From positions 1-38,313 of the forward strand of contig JAFAYA010000107.1 of assembly GCA_019240635.1 (NCBI GenBank): DNA of 38,313 nt, in the 5' to 3' direction. Position 1 is the first letter of the stretch, and every line of letters starts with the position of its first letter. Of the stretch, positions 15,747 through 22,590 are shown in pieces. The stretch is from Acidisphaera sp. (GTDB lineage: Bacteria; Pseudomonadota; Alphaproteobacteria; Acetobacterales; Acetobacteraceae). Made by a program: the position numbers and the translations under genes. A model generated the notes under the pieces. That model ran no database searches. It had not been told where the DNA came from and saw only the letters and a list, made by a program, of their open reading frames with translations.

Positions 15747-16220
15747 TTGGCAAGCCACTACTACACGGTCACCTGGGACCAGCTGCACCGCGACGCGAAA
15801 GCGCTGGCTTGGCGGCTGATGGGATTGGGGCCGTGGCGCGGGATCGTCGCGGTGACCCGGGGCGGACTGATCCCGGCGGCGATCGTCGCGCGCGAACTCG
15901 ACTGCCGGCTCGTCGAGAGCGTCTCGGTCGCGCTCTACGAGGAGGAGGCGCTGGGCGAGCCGGTGGTGGTGAAGCCGCCGCCCGCCGCCGGGGACGGCAC
16001 CGACTTCCTGGTGGTCGACGACCTGGTCGATACCGGGACCACGGCGCGGGTGGTGCGCGGCCTGCTGCCGCGGGCGCACTACGCCTGCATCTACGCCAAG
16101 CCGGCAGGCCGGGACGCCATCGACACCTACATCACCGAGGTCTCGCAGGACACCTGGATTCTCTTTCCCTGGGACACCGAACCGCAATTCGTTGCCCCGC
16201 TCGCCAAGCGCGAGAAATAA
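15747..16220 (+). CDS. gpt: Xanthine(-guanine) phosphoribosyltransferase
   Basis: Salvages xanthine and guanine with PRPP. The 157-residue product aligns along its length with enterobacterial Gpt: YTVTWDQLHRDAKALAWRLM, IVAVTRGGLIPAAIVAREL, the PRPP loop LVVDDLVDTGTTARVV, YAKPAGRDAIDTYI and QDTWILFPWD. The start is unusual: the only in-frame candidates after the csaA gene are TTG 15747, which gives the family N-terminus MASHYYTVTW, and TTG 15729, which overlaps the csaA stop. TTG 15747 is preferred on length. csaA and gpt form a tight pair. Confidence 0.92.
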   Translation: MASHYYTVTWDQLHRDAKALAWRLMGLGPWRGIVAVTRGGLIPAAIVARELDCRLVESVSVALYEEEALGEPVVVKPPPAAGDGTDFLVVDDLVDTGTTARVVRGLLPRAHYACIYAKPAGRDAIDTYITEVSQDTWILFPWDTEPQFVAPLAKREK

Positions 16221-16230
16221 TCACCGGATA

Positions 16231-16248
16231 CTGTGACGCGGTTCACAG
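16231..16248. promoter_or_regulatory. CRP/FNR-type palindrome upstream of a hypothetical gene
   Basis: A perfect 6+6 palindrome, CTGTGA-N6-TCACAG, contains the exact CRP consensus core TGTGA-N6-TCACA. It is centred at 16239.5, 11 bp after gpt stops and about 65 bp before the next start. Position and symmetry suggest a binding site for a CRP/FNR-family regulator; a small terminator hairpin is less likely because no T-tract follows. Confidence 0.55.
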
Positions 16249-16303
16249 TTGGTTCAGTGAATGCGACGTAGCCTCGGCCAACGAGACAAGCCAGAGACAA
16301 GCG

Positions 16304-16798
16304 ATGGCCAGCACGCAGGAGCATTCGTTCGTGGTACCCGAGGGATGGGCGCGCCAGCTCGGCAAGGCCCGCTCGGGCGGCGGGGTTTCCGCCGTGCTGG
16401 GCGGCGTGCGGCGCTGGTGGCGGATGCTCGGCCTGTCGCAGGCCTGCCCGTACACGGCGGCGGTGCTGAACCGGGCCGGACGGTTCAGGCCGGTGGCGCG
16501 CGGCTTCGTCGCCGGCCGCGCCGCCGAGCGCCTGGCCGAAGAGGCCATGCAATTCCTCGACCACGTCGCGCGCGACCGCGACGCGCTGATCGCCGCCGTC
16601 GCGGCGACCGAGGCGGCGCTGCTGCGGGCGCGCCGCGATCCGGCAATGCCGGAGCGGCGGATCCGCTGGCCGCAGGACCCCGACCCGGTGTTCGCCTACA
16701 TCGAGCGCGGCGAGCCGTTCCATGATGAGGCGGGCTCCCCCTTCACGGTGGCGGTCGGCCCGATGCACCCGGGCGGGCTGACCTGCTGGCGCAGCTAG
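16304..16798 (+). CDS. Hypothetical protein, 164 aa
   Basis: Not recognised. The N-terminus (MASTQEHSFVVPEGWARQLG) is followed by a Trp/Arg-rich segment (VRRWWRMLGLSQ). A long charged helical region comes next (AERLAEEAMQFLDHVARDRD), and the C-terminus ends in GPMHPGGLTCWRS. There is no signal peptide or clear transmembrane span. The start is not strongly fixed; only a weak AGAGAC site precedes ATG 16304. The stop codon abuts the stop of the convergent DUF2934 gene with no spacer. The CRP-like palindrome upstream suggests conditional expression. Confidence 0.75.
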   Translation: MASTQEHSFVVPEGWARQLGKARSGGGVSAVLGGVRRWWRMLGLSQACPYTAAVLNRAGRFRPVARGFVAGRAAERLAEEAMQFLDHVARDRDALIAAVAATEAALLRARRDPAMPERRIRWPQDPDPVFAYIERGEPFHDEAGSPFTVAVGPMHPGGLTCWRS

Positions 16799-17167
16799 CT
16801 AGGCTCCGCGGCCGGTCCCGCCGCCCTTCTTGCCGCCCTTGGCCGGCGGCTTCGGGGCGGGTTCCGCTGCAGCGGTCGCCGCCTCGGCACGGCGCGGCTT
16901 GATCGGTTCCTTGACCTCCTGGCGCTGGTCATCCACGCCCGGCAGCGGCCCGGGCCCTTGAACGCCGGGGACCGGCTGCTCGACGGGTGAGGCGGACTCG
17001 CCGCCCGCGGGGGATCGCTCTGCCTGCTGCGGTTGCTGCTCCGGCCGCTCGCTGTCGAGCATCTGGCGCGCCCGCTCCCAATGATCGTGTTCGCGTCCCT
17101 CCGGCCGACCCTCCTCTTCCCAGAGCCGGTAGGCCCGTTCGCGTATGCGGTCCTCGTTCTCGTCCAT
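16799..17167 (-). CDS. DUF2934 domain-containing protein
   Basis: The 122-residue protein has residues 6-37 in the DUF2934 pattern RIRERAYRLWEEEGRPEG followed by HDHWERA. The rest is a disordered tail rich in Pro, Glu, Gln and Ala, ending in a basic Gly/Lys patch (KGGKKGGG). DUF2934 proteins are small, common in alphaproteobacteria and of unknown function. ATG 17167 is followed directly by the domain, which supports the start. It is divergent from the sugar dehydrogenase gene and converges with zero spacing on its neighbour. Confidence 0.88.
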   Translation of the reverse strand: MDENEDRIRERAYRLWEEEGRPEGREHDHWERARQMLDSERPEQQPQQAERSPAGGESASPVEQPVPGVQGPGPLPGVDDQRQEVKEPIKPRRAEAATAAAEPAPKPPAKGGKKGGGTGRGA

Positions 17168-17310
17168 GCCTTCGCATCCCCTGCTCGGTCGGCGCGATTG
17201 CCGCCGCAACCGGTCGCCTAGGGTGGCGCGGCGTGGCGCGGTTTGGAAGGCCTCCCCTGTCGCGGCCGGGTTGCACGCCCACATAACCGCCGTTGTCGAG
17301 GAGCAGGCGG

Positions 17311-18621
17311 ATGCATCGAAGCTGGGCCGCGTGGGTCGGTGCGGCTGTAGCGCTGGCTGGAGCGGCCGCCGCGCAGAGCGAGCGTCGGGACGACTGGCGC
17401 GCCGACGCGCCCGGGGTCGTGCGCCGGATCACCCCGGCGGACCTGCCGGCCCCGTACGCCAGCCATTCCGCCAGCAACGGCCCGAGCGTCGCGCGCCGGC
17501 TCGATGGCGCGGTGCCGCGCGTGCCGGCGGGCTTCACCGTCCAGCTGTATGCGTCGGGGCTCGCGATGCCGCGCACGATGCGGGTGGCGCCGAACGGGGA
17601 TGTGTTCCTCGCCGAGAGCGGTGCCGACCGCGTGCGTGTGTTCCGAGCCCCGGACGGGGCCGCGCGGCCGGCGCAGAGCGCGGTGTTCGCGACCGGCGTG
17701 ACGATGCCGTTCGGCCTGGCCTTCTACCCGCCGGGGCCGGACCCGCACTGGCTGTACGTGGCCGGCACCGACCGGGTCGTACGCTTCCCCTACCGCTCCG
17801 GCGACCTGCGGGCGAGCGGTCCGGCCGAGGTGATCGTGCGGCGCCTGCCCGAAGGCGGGCACTGGACGCGCGACATCGTGGCGGCCCCGGACGGCGCCCA
17901 CCTGTTCCTCTCGGTGGGATCGGGTTCCAACATCGCACCGGGCCTGGCGCGCGAGGCGCCCCGCGACCTCGCGGCGTGGCAGGCGCAGCACGGGCTCGGC
18001 GCCGCCTGGGGGGCCGAGGCGGGGCGGGCCGCGGTGTTCATGCTCGATCCGCTCGGCGAGGACGTGCGGACCTATGCCACCGGCCTTCGCAACTGCTCGG
18101 GCGAGGCGATCGAGCCGGCGACCGGCGTGCTGTGGTGCGTGACGAACGAGCGGGACGGGCTGGGCGACAACCTGCCGCCGGACTACGCGACGCAGGTGCG
18201 CCAGGGCGCATTCTACGGCTGGCCCTGGTTCTATATCGGCGATCACGAGGACCCGCGGCATCGCGGCGAGCGGCCCGACCTGGCCGGCCAAGTGAGCCTG
18301 CCGGACGTGCTGATCCAGGCGCATTCGGCGCCCCTCGGCATCGCCTTCTACACGGGCGCGATGTTCCCCCCTGACTATCGCGGGGATGCCTTCGTGGCCC
18401 TGCATGGTTCGTGGAACCGCAGCGAGCGGACCGGCTACAAGGTGATCCGGCTGCGCTTCGCGGACGGCCGGCCGACCGGCGGCTACGAGGATTTCCTCAC
18501 CGGCTTCGTCGCCGGCGATTCGGCGGTCTGGGGCCGGCCGGTCGGTGTCGCCGTCGCGCATGATGGCGCGCTGCTGGTCAGCGAGGACGGCAACGACACG
18601 ATCTGGCGCGTCTCCCGCTGA
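17311..18621 (+). CDS. GSDH-type (PQQ-dependent glucose/sorbosone dehydrogenase family) protein, exported
   Basis: The 436-residue beta-propeller protein has a Sec signal peptide (SWAAWVGAAVALAGAAAAQ). Family landmarks are LAMPRTMRVAPNGDVFLAES, LSVGSGSN, GLRNCSGEAIEPATGVLWCV, the FYGWPWFYIGD motif and FVALHGSWNRSERTGYKV. Members oxidise aldoses or sorbosone in the periplasm using PQQ and pass electrons to the respiratory chain, a trait prominent in acetic acid bacteria. Substrate and cofactor are family-level inferences. ATG 17311 is chosen over TTG 17293 because GAGGAG lies 7 nt before it. Confidence 0.88.
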   Translation: MHRSWAAWVGAAVALAGAAAAQSERRDDWRADAPGVVRRITPADLPAPYASHSASNGPSVARRLDGAVPRVPAGFTVQLYASGLAMPRTMRVAPNGDVFLAESGADRVRVFRAPDGAARPAQSAVFATGVTMPFGLAFYPPGPDPHWLYVAGTDRVVRFPYRSGDLRASGPAEVIVRRLPEGGHWTRDIVAAPDGAHLFLSVGSGSNIAPGLAREAPRDLAAWQAQHGLGAAWGAEAGRAAVFMLDPLGEDVRTYATGLRNCSGEAIEPATGVLWCVTNERDGLGDNLPPDYATQVRQGAFYGWPWFYIGDHEDPRHRGERPDLAGQVSLPDVLIQAHSAPLGIAFYTGAMFPPDYRGDAFVALHGSWNRSERTGYKVIRLRFADGRPTGGYEDFLTGFVAGDSAVWGRPVGVAVAHDGALLVSEDGNDTIWRVSR

Positions 18622-18655
18622 GCCGGACGCTCGGCACACCGCCCGGTCGCGCGCG

Positions 18656-19819
18656 ATGACGCCGCCCTTCTGGCTGACGCTGCTGCTCGGCTTCCTCACG
18701 GCGGTCGGGCCGGTCTCCACCGACATGTACCTGCCGGCCTTCCCGGCGATCACCGCCGAATTCCATGGGCCGGCGCAGATCACGCTGGCGGCCTGGTTCG
18801 CCGGCCTGGCGGTCGGGCAGATCACCCAGGGCTCGCTTTCCGACCGGCTCGGGCGGCGCGCGCCGCTGCTGTTCGGCACCAGCCTGTACGCGCTCGCCTC
18901 CGCCGGCTGTGCGCTGGCACCCGACCTCGGCTGGTTCTCGGCCTGGCGCGTGCTCGCGGCGTTCGGCGGCTCGGCCGGGATGGTGGTGCCGCGGGCGATC
19001 GTGCGCGACCTGGCCGACGGCCACGCGGCGGCGCGCATGCTGTCGCGCCTGGTGCTGATCATGGGCGTGGTGCCGATCCTCGCGCCGGCGCTCGGCGGGG
19101 CGGTGCTGACGATCGCGGGCTGGCGCGTGATTTTTTGGGCCGCCACCTTCTACGGCGCCCTCTGCACCGTCCTGGTCTGGGCCTGGCTGCCCGACACGCT
19201 GCCGGAGACGCGCCGCCTAAAACTCGGCCTGGGCGGCATCGTCGCCCGCTACGCCCAGGTGGCGCGCGAGCGCAGCTTCCTGACCAACGCGCTGGCCGGC
19301 GGCCTCGCGACGACTGCGCTGTTCGTCTATCTCGCGGGCTCGCCGACCGCCTTCATCGTGCAATACCGGGTCTCGCCGAGCCACTACGGCATGCTGTTCG
19401 GCCTGAACGCGGCTGGCTACATCGCGGGCTCGCAGCTCTGCGCGCGCGTGCTGCCCCGCTTCGGCACCAACGCCGTGCTGCGCACCGCGGTCCGCGCCCT
19501 GGTGCTTGCGAGCTGCGCGCTGATGATCGACGCGGCGACCGGCTTCGGCGGCGTGGCGGGGCTGGTGCTGCCGCTGTTCGCCTGCCTGGCCAGCACCGGC
19601 TTCATCATGCCCCCGGCGGTGGTCGGCGCCCTGTCGCGCCACGCCGCCCACGCCGGCAGCGCGTCGGCACTGATGGGCACCGGCCAGTTCGGCCTCGCGG
19701 CACTCGGCGGCCTCGCGGTCGGCGCCCTGTCCGACGGCACCGCCCGCCCGATGGCGGCGCTGATGCTGGTATCTGCGTGCCTCGCCGGGATCGCCGATCT
19801 TTACCGCCCGCGTTCGTGA
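18656..19819 (+). CDS. MFS multidrug transporter, Bcr/CflA type
   Basis: The 387-residue protein has about 12 hydrophobic segments. It has the DHA1-type opening STDMYLPAFPAI, motif A between TM2 and TM3 (GSLSDRLGRRAPLL), and RAIVRDLADGHAAARMLS with ALGGAVL, characteristic of Bcr/CflA drug-proton antiporters. It lies 34 nt downstream of the sugar dehydrogenase gene. Its last 75 bp, including the stop, recur at 21745-21819, on the far side of a 1.9-kb insert carrying a toxin-antitoxin pair. Confidence 0.9.
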   Translation: MTPPFWLTLLLGFLTAVGPVSTDMYLPAFPAITAEFHGPAQITLAAWFAGLAVGQITQGSLSDRLGRRAPLLFGTSLYALASAGCALAPDLGWFSAWRVLAAFGGSAGMVVPRAIVRDLADGHAAARMLSRLVLIMGVVPILAPALGGAVLTIAGWRVIFWAATFYGALCTVLVWAWLPDTLPETRRLKLGLGGIVARYAQVARERSFLTNALAGGLATTALFVYLAGSPTAFIVQYRVSPSHYGMLFGLNAAGYIAGSQLCARVLPRFGTNAVLRTAVRALVLASCALMIDAATGFGGVAGLVLPLFACLASTGFIMPPAVVGALSRHAAHAGSASALMGTGQFGLAALGGLAVGALSDGTARPMAALMLVSACLAGIADLYRPRS

Positions 19820-19821
19820 TA
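19747..19821 (+). repeat. Direct repeat, copy 1: 3' end of the MFS gene
   Basis: This 75-bp stretch matches 21745-21819 at 67 of 75 positions and spans the last 23 codons and the stop of the MFS gene. The two copies bracket the insert 19822-21744. Confidence 0.85.
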
Positions 19822-19856
19822 CGACGCCGGCCAGGAATTCGAGCCTGGCACCGTCG
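19822..19856. terminator. Possible bidirectional hairpin between the MFS and toxin genes
   Basis: GCCAGG (19830-19835) pairs with CCTGGC (19844-19849) over an 8-nt loop, with an outer CGAC/GTCG pairing across small internal bulges. No T-tract follows on either strand, so termination is only a possibility. It sits exactly at the left edge of the insert, so it may instead mark the junction. Confidence 0.35.
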
Positions 19857-19862
19857 CCGATG

Positions 19863-20279
19863 CTACCGGCAGCCACCACGGGCCTCGTGCGCCGCCGCGA
19901 ATGGATGGCCGACGAGCTTCGCGTCACGGGTCAGAAGACGCAGTCCCTCCTGCTGCGCCTGAACCAGCAACAACTCATCGAACGGGTCTTTGTGGGCGAG
20001 CCCGTGCGAAAGCCCGGCAGCGGCGTGTCTTGCTGTCAGCGGCAAAAGCTCCCACTGCATTGCCGCGGCAAACCCCACGATGGCCGAAGGATCGATCGGG
20101 CCCTTCCGGCCAGGGGTTATGCGGAGGCTGTGCCACTTGAGCCTGAGCTCCCAGATCGATACCGCTGAGAGCACGAGCGGGCCATCCGCTCCTTCCATCG
20201 CGACGCGCTCTGCCTGCGTCAAGGCGCCGGGGTCGAGCGCCACCCAAAGAGCGATATGGGTGTCGAGCAGCAGCCTCAC
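19863..20279 (-). CDS. vapC: PIN-domain toxin (VapC-like) of a type II toxin-antitoxin pair
   Basis: The 138-residue PIN-fold RNase keeps the acidic active site. D6 is in MRLLLDTHIALW, E44 in VLSAVSIWEL, D98 and D101 in HKDPFDELLLVQAQQEG, and D119 in LLTRD. This LLDTHIALW subfamily usually pairs with Phd/YefM-type antitoxins. Its ATG overlaps the antitoxin stop by 4 nt (ATGA), giving translational coupling. It is expected to cut RNA when the antitoxin is lost; the exact target is unknown. Confidence 0.92.
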   Translation of the reverse strand: MRLLLDTHIALWVALDPGALTQAERVAMEGADGPLVLSAVSIWELRLKWHSLRITPGRKGPIDPSAIVGFAAAMQWELLPLTARHAAAGLSHGLAHKDPFDELLLVQAQQEGLRLLTRDAKLVGHPFAAAHEARGGCR

Positions 20280-20533
20280 GCGTCCAGGCCGAGAACCATC
20301 CGGCTGAACGCGGCGTCGTCAAAATTCTCCGGGACGCTCACAGCAACCCCATCGAGGCCGAGGTCGCAGCGTACGATCGCGGCCTTTTCGAAATCCATGC
20401 CGGACGCGTTTTGTGCAGAGATCAGTTCCACGAACGGACGGCCATGCTTAGTGACGACCACGCGTTCCCCCCGCGCCGCTGCTGCCGCAGCTTCGGCGAA
20501 CCGAGCCTTTGCCTCGCGAATCGACATCTCCAC
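20276..20533 (-). CDS. Antitoxin, Phd/YefM family
   Basis: The 85-residue protein has the Phd N-terminal DNA-binding pattern, SIREAKARFAEAAAAAARGE then RVVVTKHGRPFVEL. An acidic, hydrophobic C-terminus (VPENFDDAAFSRMVLGLDA) would wrap the toxin. GTG 20533 is chosen because GAGGA lies 6 nt upstream; the ATG at 20527 has no properly spaced site. Its stop overlaps the toxin start. Two palindromes upstream are probable autoregulation sites. Confidence 0.9.
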   Translation of the reverse strand: MEMSIREAKARFAEAAAAAARGERVVVTKHGRPFVELISAQNASGMDFEKAAIVRCDLGLDGVAVSVPENFDDAAFSRMVLGLDA

Positions 20534-20560
20534 GGCGAATCCTCAGCTTTCACAAAACTT

Positions 20561-20586
20561 ACCACGTGTTGTGGTCACTTTGTGAC
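20561..20586. promoter_or_regulatory. Two adjacent palindromes upstream of the antitoxin (probable operator)
   Basis: ACCAC-N5-GTGGT (20561-20575) and GTCAC-N3-GTGAC (20574-20586) overlap end to end, 28-53 nt upstream of the antitoxin start. Phd/YefM antitoxins bind short palindromes near their own promoter, so this fits an autoregulatory operator. Confidence 0.45.
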
Positions 20587-20590
20587 TCAT

Positions 20591-20790
20591 TACGTGGAGG
20601 TGGGACGCGGTGAGACCGTCCACATCACACGCCGCGGGCGTCTGACCGCGCGCGTCGTCCCCGAGATGATCGGCGGCGAGCAGAGATCGAGAAGGCTATC
20701 GCGAACATCCAGGCGCTGCGTCGCCGCACCGGAAAGATCACCCGCCAGGAGCTCCTCTATTCCGGCAGGAAGACCTCAGACACTGAGATG
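20591..20790 (+). pseudogene. Frameshifted Phd/YefM antitoxin remnant
   Basis: In one plus-strand frame, from about 20591, the codons read VEVGRGETVHITRRGRLTAR then VVPEM, the core of a Phd-type antitoxin. After about 20683 the homology continues in another frame as EIEKAIANIQALRRRTGKIT then RQELL, the usual antitoxin C-terminal helix. A frameshift therefore lies around 20672-20690. The N-terminal strand and start are missing. No matching toxin follows; 20791-20911 holds only a 28-codon frame that I do not recognise. It is divergent from the intact pair. Confidence 0.6.
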
Positions 20791-20911
20791 CCCTTCGCCC
20801 CCGACGCGCTGATCGCCGTATGCGGGCGCTCCAGGACAAGACCATGCCGCCGCTGCCCTCGCCTGAAGCGTACCGCACGGACGAGACAGCCGCGCCCAAG
20901 CTCGTTTGAAA

Positions 20912-21376
20912 TCAGGCTGGAGATGTTGGCCTAAATCTGTCGAACAGCGACCAGCGATTTTCCCATTCTGGCGGCAGGTCCTTCGGATAGAAGCGCCGCT
21001 CCCAGTTTTCTGTCCCGTGGGCACTGTGACGAACGCACGCACGACCTACTTCTTGCTTTTCAGCAATCCAGTACTTCGGCGCTGCGTTCGTCTGGGTGTT
21101 GCCCAACCAGACAAACACGCAGAAACGTCCGGTCGGAGAAGTCTCCCACTGTTCATGGCCAGCCCTCAGGATAAAACTCGCCGAACGGTCCGGGTGGCAA
21201 GCTTTCACCTGAACGAACCCGATCTCAGTTCCAGCTTTGTTGCCTACGAGGACATCATCATCGGAAAAATTCTCGGGAAGGAGTGCGTTAGGAATACCAC
21301 GCTTAGACAGTTCCGCGCACACAAAAAGTTCGCCCGCGTGGCCTCCTAGCTTCTTGACCCATTGTTCGGTTGCCAT
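20912..21376 (-). CDS. Probable PD-(D/E)XK-superfamily protein, function unknown
   Basis: The 154-residue protein begins MATEQWVKKLGGHAGELFVC AELSKRG, resembling the GE..v...L...G helix at the start of small PD-(D/E)XK-fold proteins. An acidic cluster in NFSDDDVLVGN and the strand GFVQVKACHP follow, giving the D...QxK pattern of that fold. The C-terminal half is rich in Trp, Phe and charged residues (RFCVFVWLG, WERRFYPKDLPPEWENRW). Nuclease activity is inference; the second acidic residue is Gln, as in some family members. Codon use is much less GC-rich than the core genes around it. It has a good promoter of its own. GTG 21379 is an alternative start. Confidence 0.6.
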   Translation of the reverse strand: MATEQWVKKLGGHAGELFVCAELSKRGIPNALLPENFSDDDVLVGNKAGTEIGFVQVKACHPDRSASFILRAGHEQWETSPTGRFCVFVWLGNTQTNAAPKYWIAEKQEVGRACVRHSAHGTENWERRFYPKDLPPEWENRWSLFDRFRPTSPA

Positions 21377-21405
21377 CACTAAACGCCTAGCGGTTACCGA
21401 TGGTC

Positions 21406-21434
21406 GGTATAACAGCTCTAGCGGTGGCTGTCAG
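21406..21434 (-). promoter_or_regulatory. Promoter of the PD-(D/E)XK-like gene
   Basis: On the minus strand CTGACA (21434-21429), a 17-nt spacer and TATACC (21411-21406) predict a start near 21399, about 23 nt before the ATG. This is among the best sigma-70-like matches in the window. Confidence 0.6.
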
Positions 21435-21698
21435 TGCACATCGCCTCATCTTGACATGCTGCTCGACACCAGCGTGTCTTTGCATGTGACTGAGCACGGT
21501 CGAGTTAGGGGGTTGCCGATGGCGCAGGGCCGAACACGCGAGTGAGAATCCACGTCGGCCGCAAGCACGCTTCGATGCTCCGGCGTAGGCAGCGCTTGGC
21601 CTAAACGACGGACCAGCCAGTAGGCGCTCCTGCGGGAGTTTCTTGGAAGCTCCCCGTCAGCGCCATACCCGAGCCCGTTTTCTGCCGGGGCCCGCCCG
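21435..21698. other. Non-coding stretch inside the insert
   Basis: I see no supportable gene here. A 29-codon plus-strand frame starting at about 21455 (MLLDTSVSLHVTEHG) resembles the start of a PIN protein for five residues only. The small palindrome CTCC-TGC-GGAG lies at about 21629. Composition is mixed and looks like decayed DNA. Confidence 0.4.
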
Positions 21699-21746
21699 CT
21701 AATCCACCCGGATCACCAACTTCCCGACATGCTTCTGCTGCTCTCC
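21699..21746 (-). pseudogene. 3' tail of a zinc-type/quinone oxidoreductase gene
   Basis: The last 15 codons and stop of a lost gene read GEQQKHVGKLVIRVD. The HVGKLVI pattern followed by the end of the protein is typical of medium-chain dehydrogenase/quinone oxidoreductase C-termini. Directly upstream (to the right) the sequence switches to the MFS-tail repeat, so all 5' coding sequence is gone. Confidence 0.45.
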
Positions 21747-21819
21747 CGAGGGCGGCGCTGATGCTGGCATCTGCCTGCCTTGCCGGGATCGCCGATCTTT
21801 GCCGGCCGGGGTCGTGATA
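21745..21819 (+). repeat. Direct repeat, copy 2: detached MFS 3' tail
   Basis: It matches the end of the MFS gene (19747-19821) at 67 of 75 positions. The frame is intact to the TGA at 21815-21817 and reads AALMLASACLAGIADLCRPG S, against AALMLVSACLAGIADLYRPRS in the full gene. There is no MFS coding sequence to its left, so this is an orphan tail. Confidence 0.85.
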
Positions 21820-21846
21820 GAAGGAGCGCACAGGAAGGACGCGCGC

Positions 21847-22590
21847 ATGAACCCGATCGTCGGCATTCCCGCCTGCAGCAACATGCTGCGGGGGCACCTC
21901 CAGCACGCCACCCCCGCACGCTACGGCGCGGCCCTGCTGGGCGGGTCCGGCGCCGTGCCGATCCTGATCCCGCCGGTCGGCGAGGCGGAACTGGCGCTGC
22001 TCGACCGGCTGGACGGGCTGATGCTCAACGGCAGCCCCAGCAACGTCGAGCCGTCGCGCTACGGCGCGCCGGAGGACCTCACCCCCGGGCGGCACGATCC
22101 GCAGCGCGACGGCACCACGCTGCCGCTGGTGCGCGAAGCGCTGGCGCGCGGCATGCCGGTGCTGGCGATCTGCCGGGGCATCCAGGAGCTGAACGTGGCG
22201 TTCGGCGGCACCCTGCACCAGCAGGTGCAGGACCTGCCCGGCCGGCTCGATCACCGGGCCGGCGAGGGGCCGCTCGATGTGCAGTACAGCCCGAAGCACG
22301 AGATCACGCTGTCGGGCAGGCTGGCCCGCCTGGTCGGCGCGGCCCGCATCCGCGTGAACTCGCTGCACGAGCAGGCGATCGACCGGCCCGGCGAGGGCCT
22401 GATCGTGGAGGCGGTGGCGCCGGACGGCATCATCGAGGCGGTGCGCGTCGCCAAGGCCGAGAGCTTCGCCTACGGCGTGCAGTGGCATCCGGAGTGGGGC
22501 TACGCCGAGGATCCCGCCAGCCTGGCGATCTTCCGGGCGTTCGGCGAGGCGTGCCGGGCCTACGCCTCCGGCCTGCGCGCGGCGGCCTGA
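21847..22590 (+). CDS. Class I glutamine-amidotransferase-like hydrolase (PuuD family)
   Basis: Gamma-glutamyl-GABA hydrolase family (peptidase C26). The 247-residue protein has the nucleophile C109 in PVLAICRGIQELNVAFGG and the His/Glu pair in VQWHPEWG (H214, E216). GLMLNGSPSNVEPSRYG, LHQQV and RVNSLHEQAI also fit the PuuD group. It would release glutamate from gamma-glutamylated amines, but specificity is inferred from the family. AGGAAGGA precedes the ATG. It overlaps the next gene by 1 nt (TGATG), so the two are one operon. Confidence 0.92.
   Translation: MNPIVGIPACSNMLRGHLQHATPARYGAALLGGSGAVPILIPPVGEAELALLDRLDGLMLNGSPSNVEPSRYGAPEDLTPGRHDPQRDGTTLPLVREALARGMPVLAICRGIQELNVAFGGTLHQQVQDLPGRLDHRAGEGPLDVQYSPKHEITLSGRLARLVGAARIRVNSLHEQAIDRPGEGLIVEAVAPDGIIEAVRVAKAESFAYGVQWHPEWGYAEDPASLAIFRAFGEACRAYASGLRAAA

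Noticed and set aside
19822-21744. Insertion sequence or transposon with transposase
   Set aside because: No transposase or integrase frame and no matching terminal inverted repeats were found; only the MFS-tail direct repeats bound the region.
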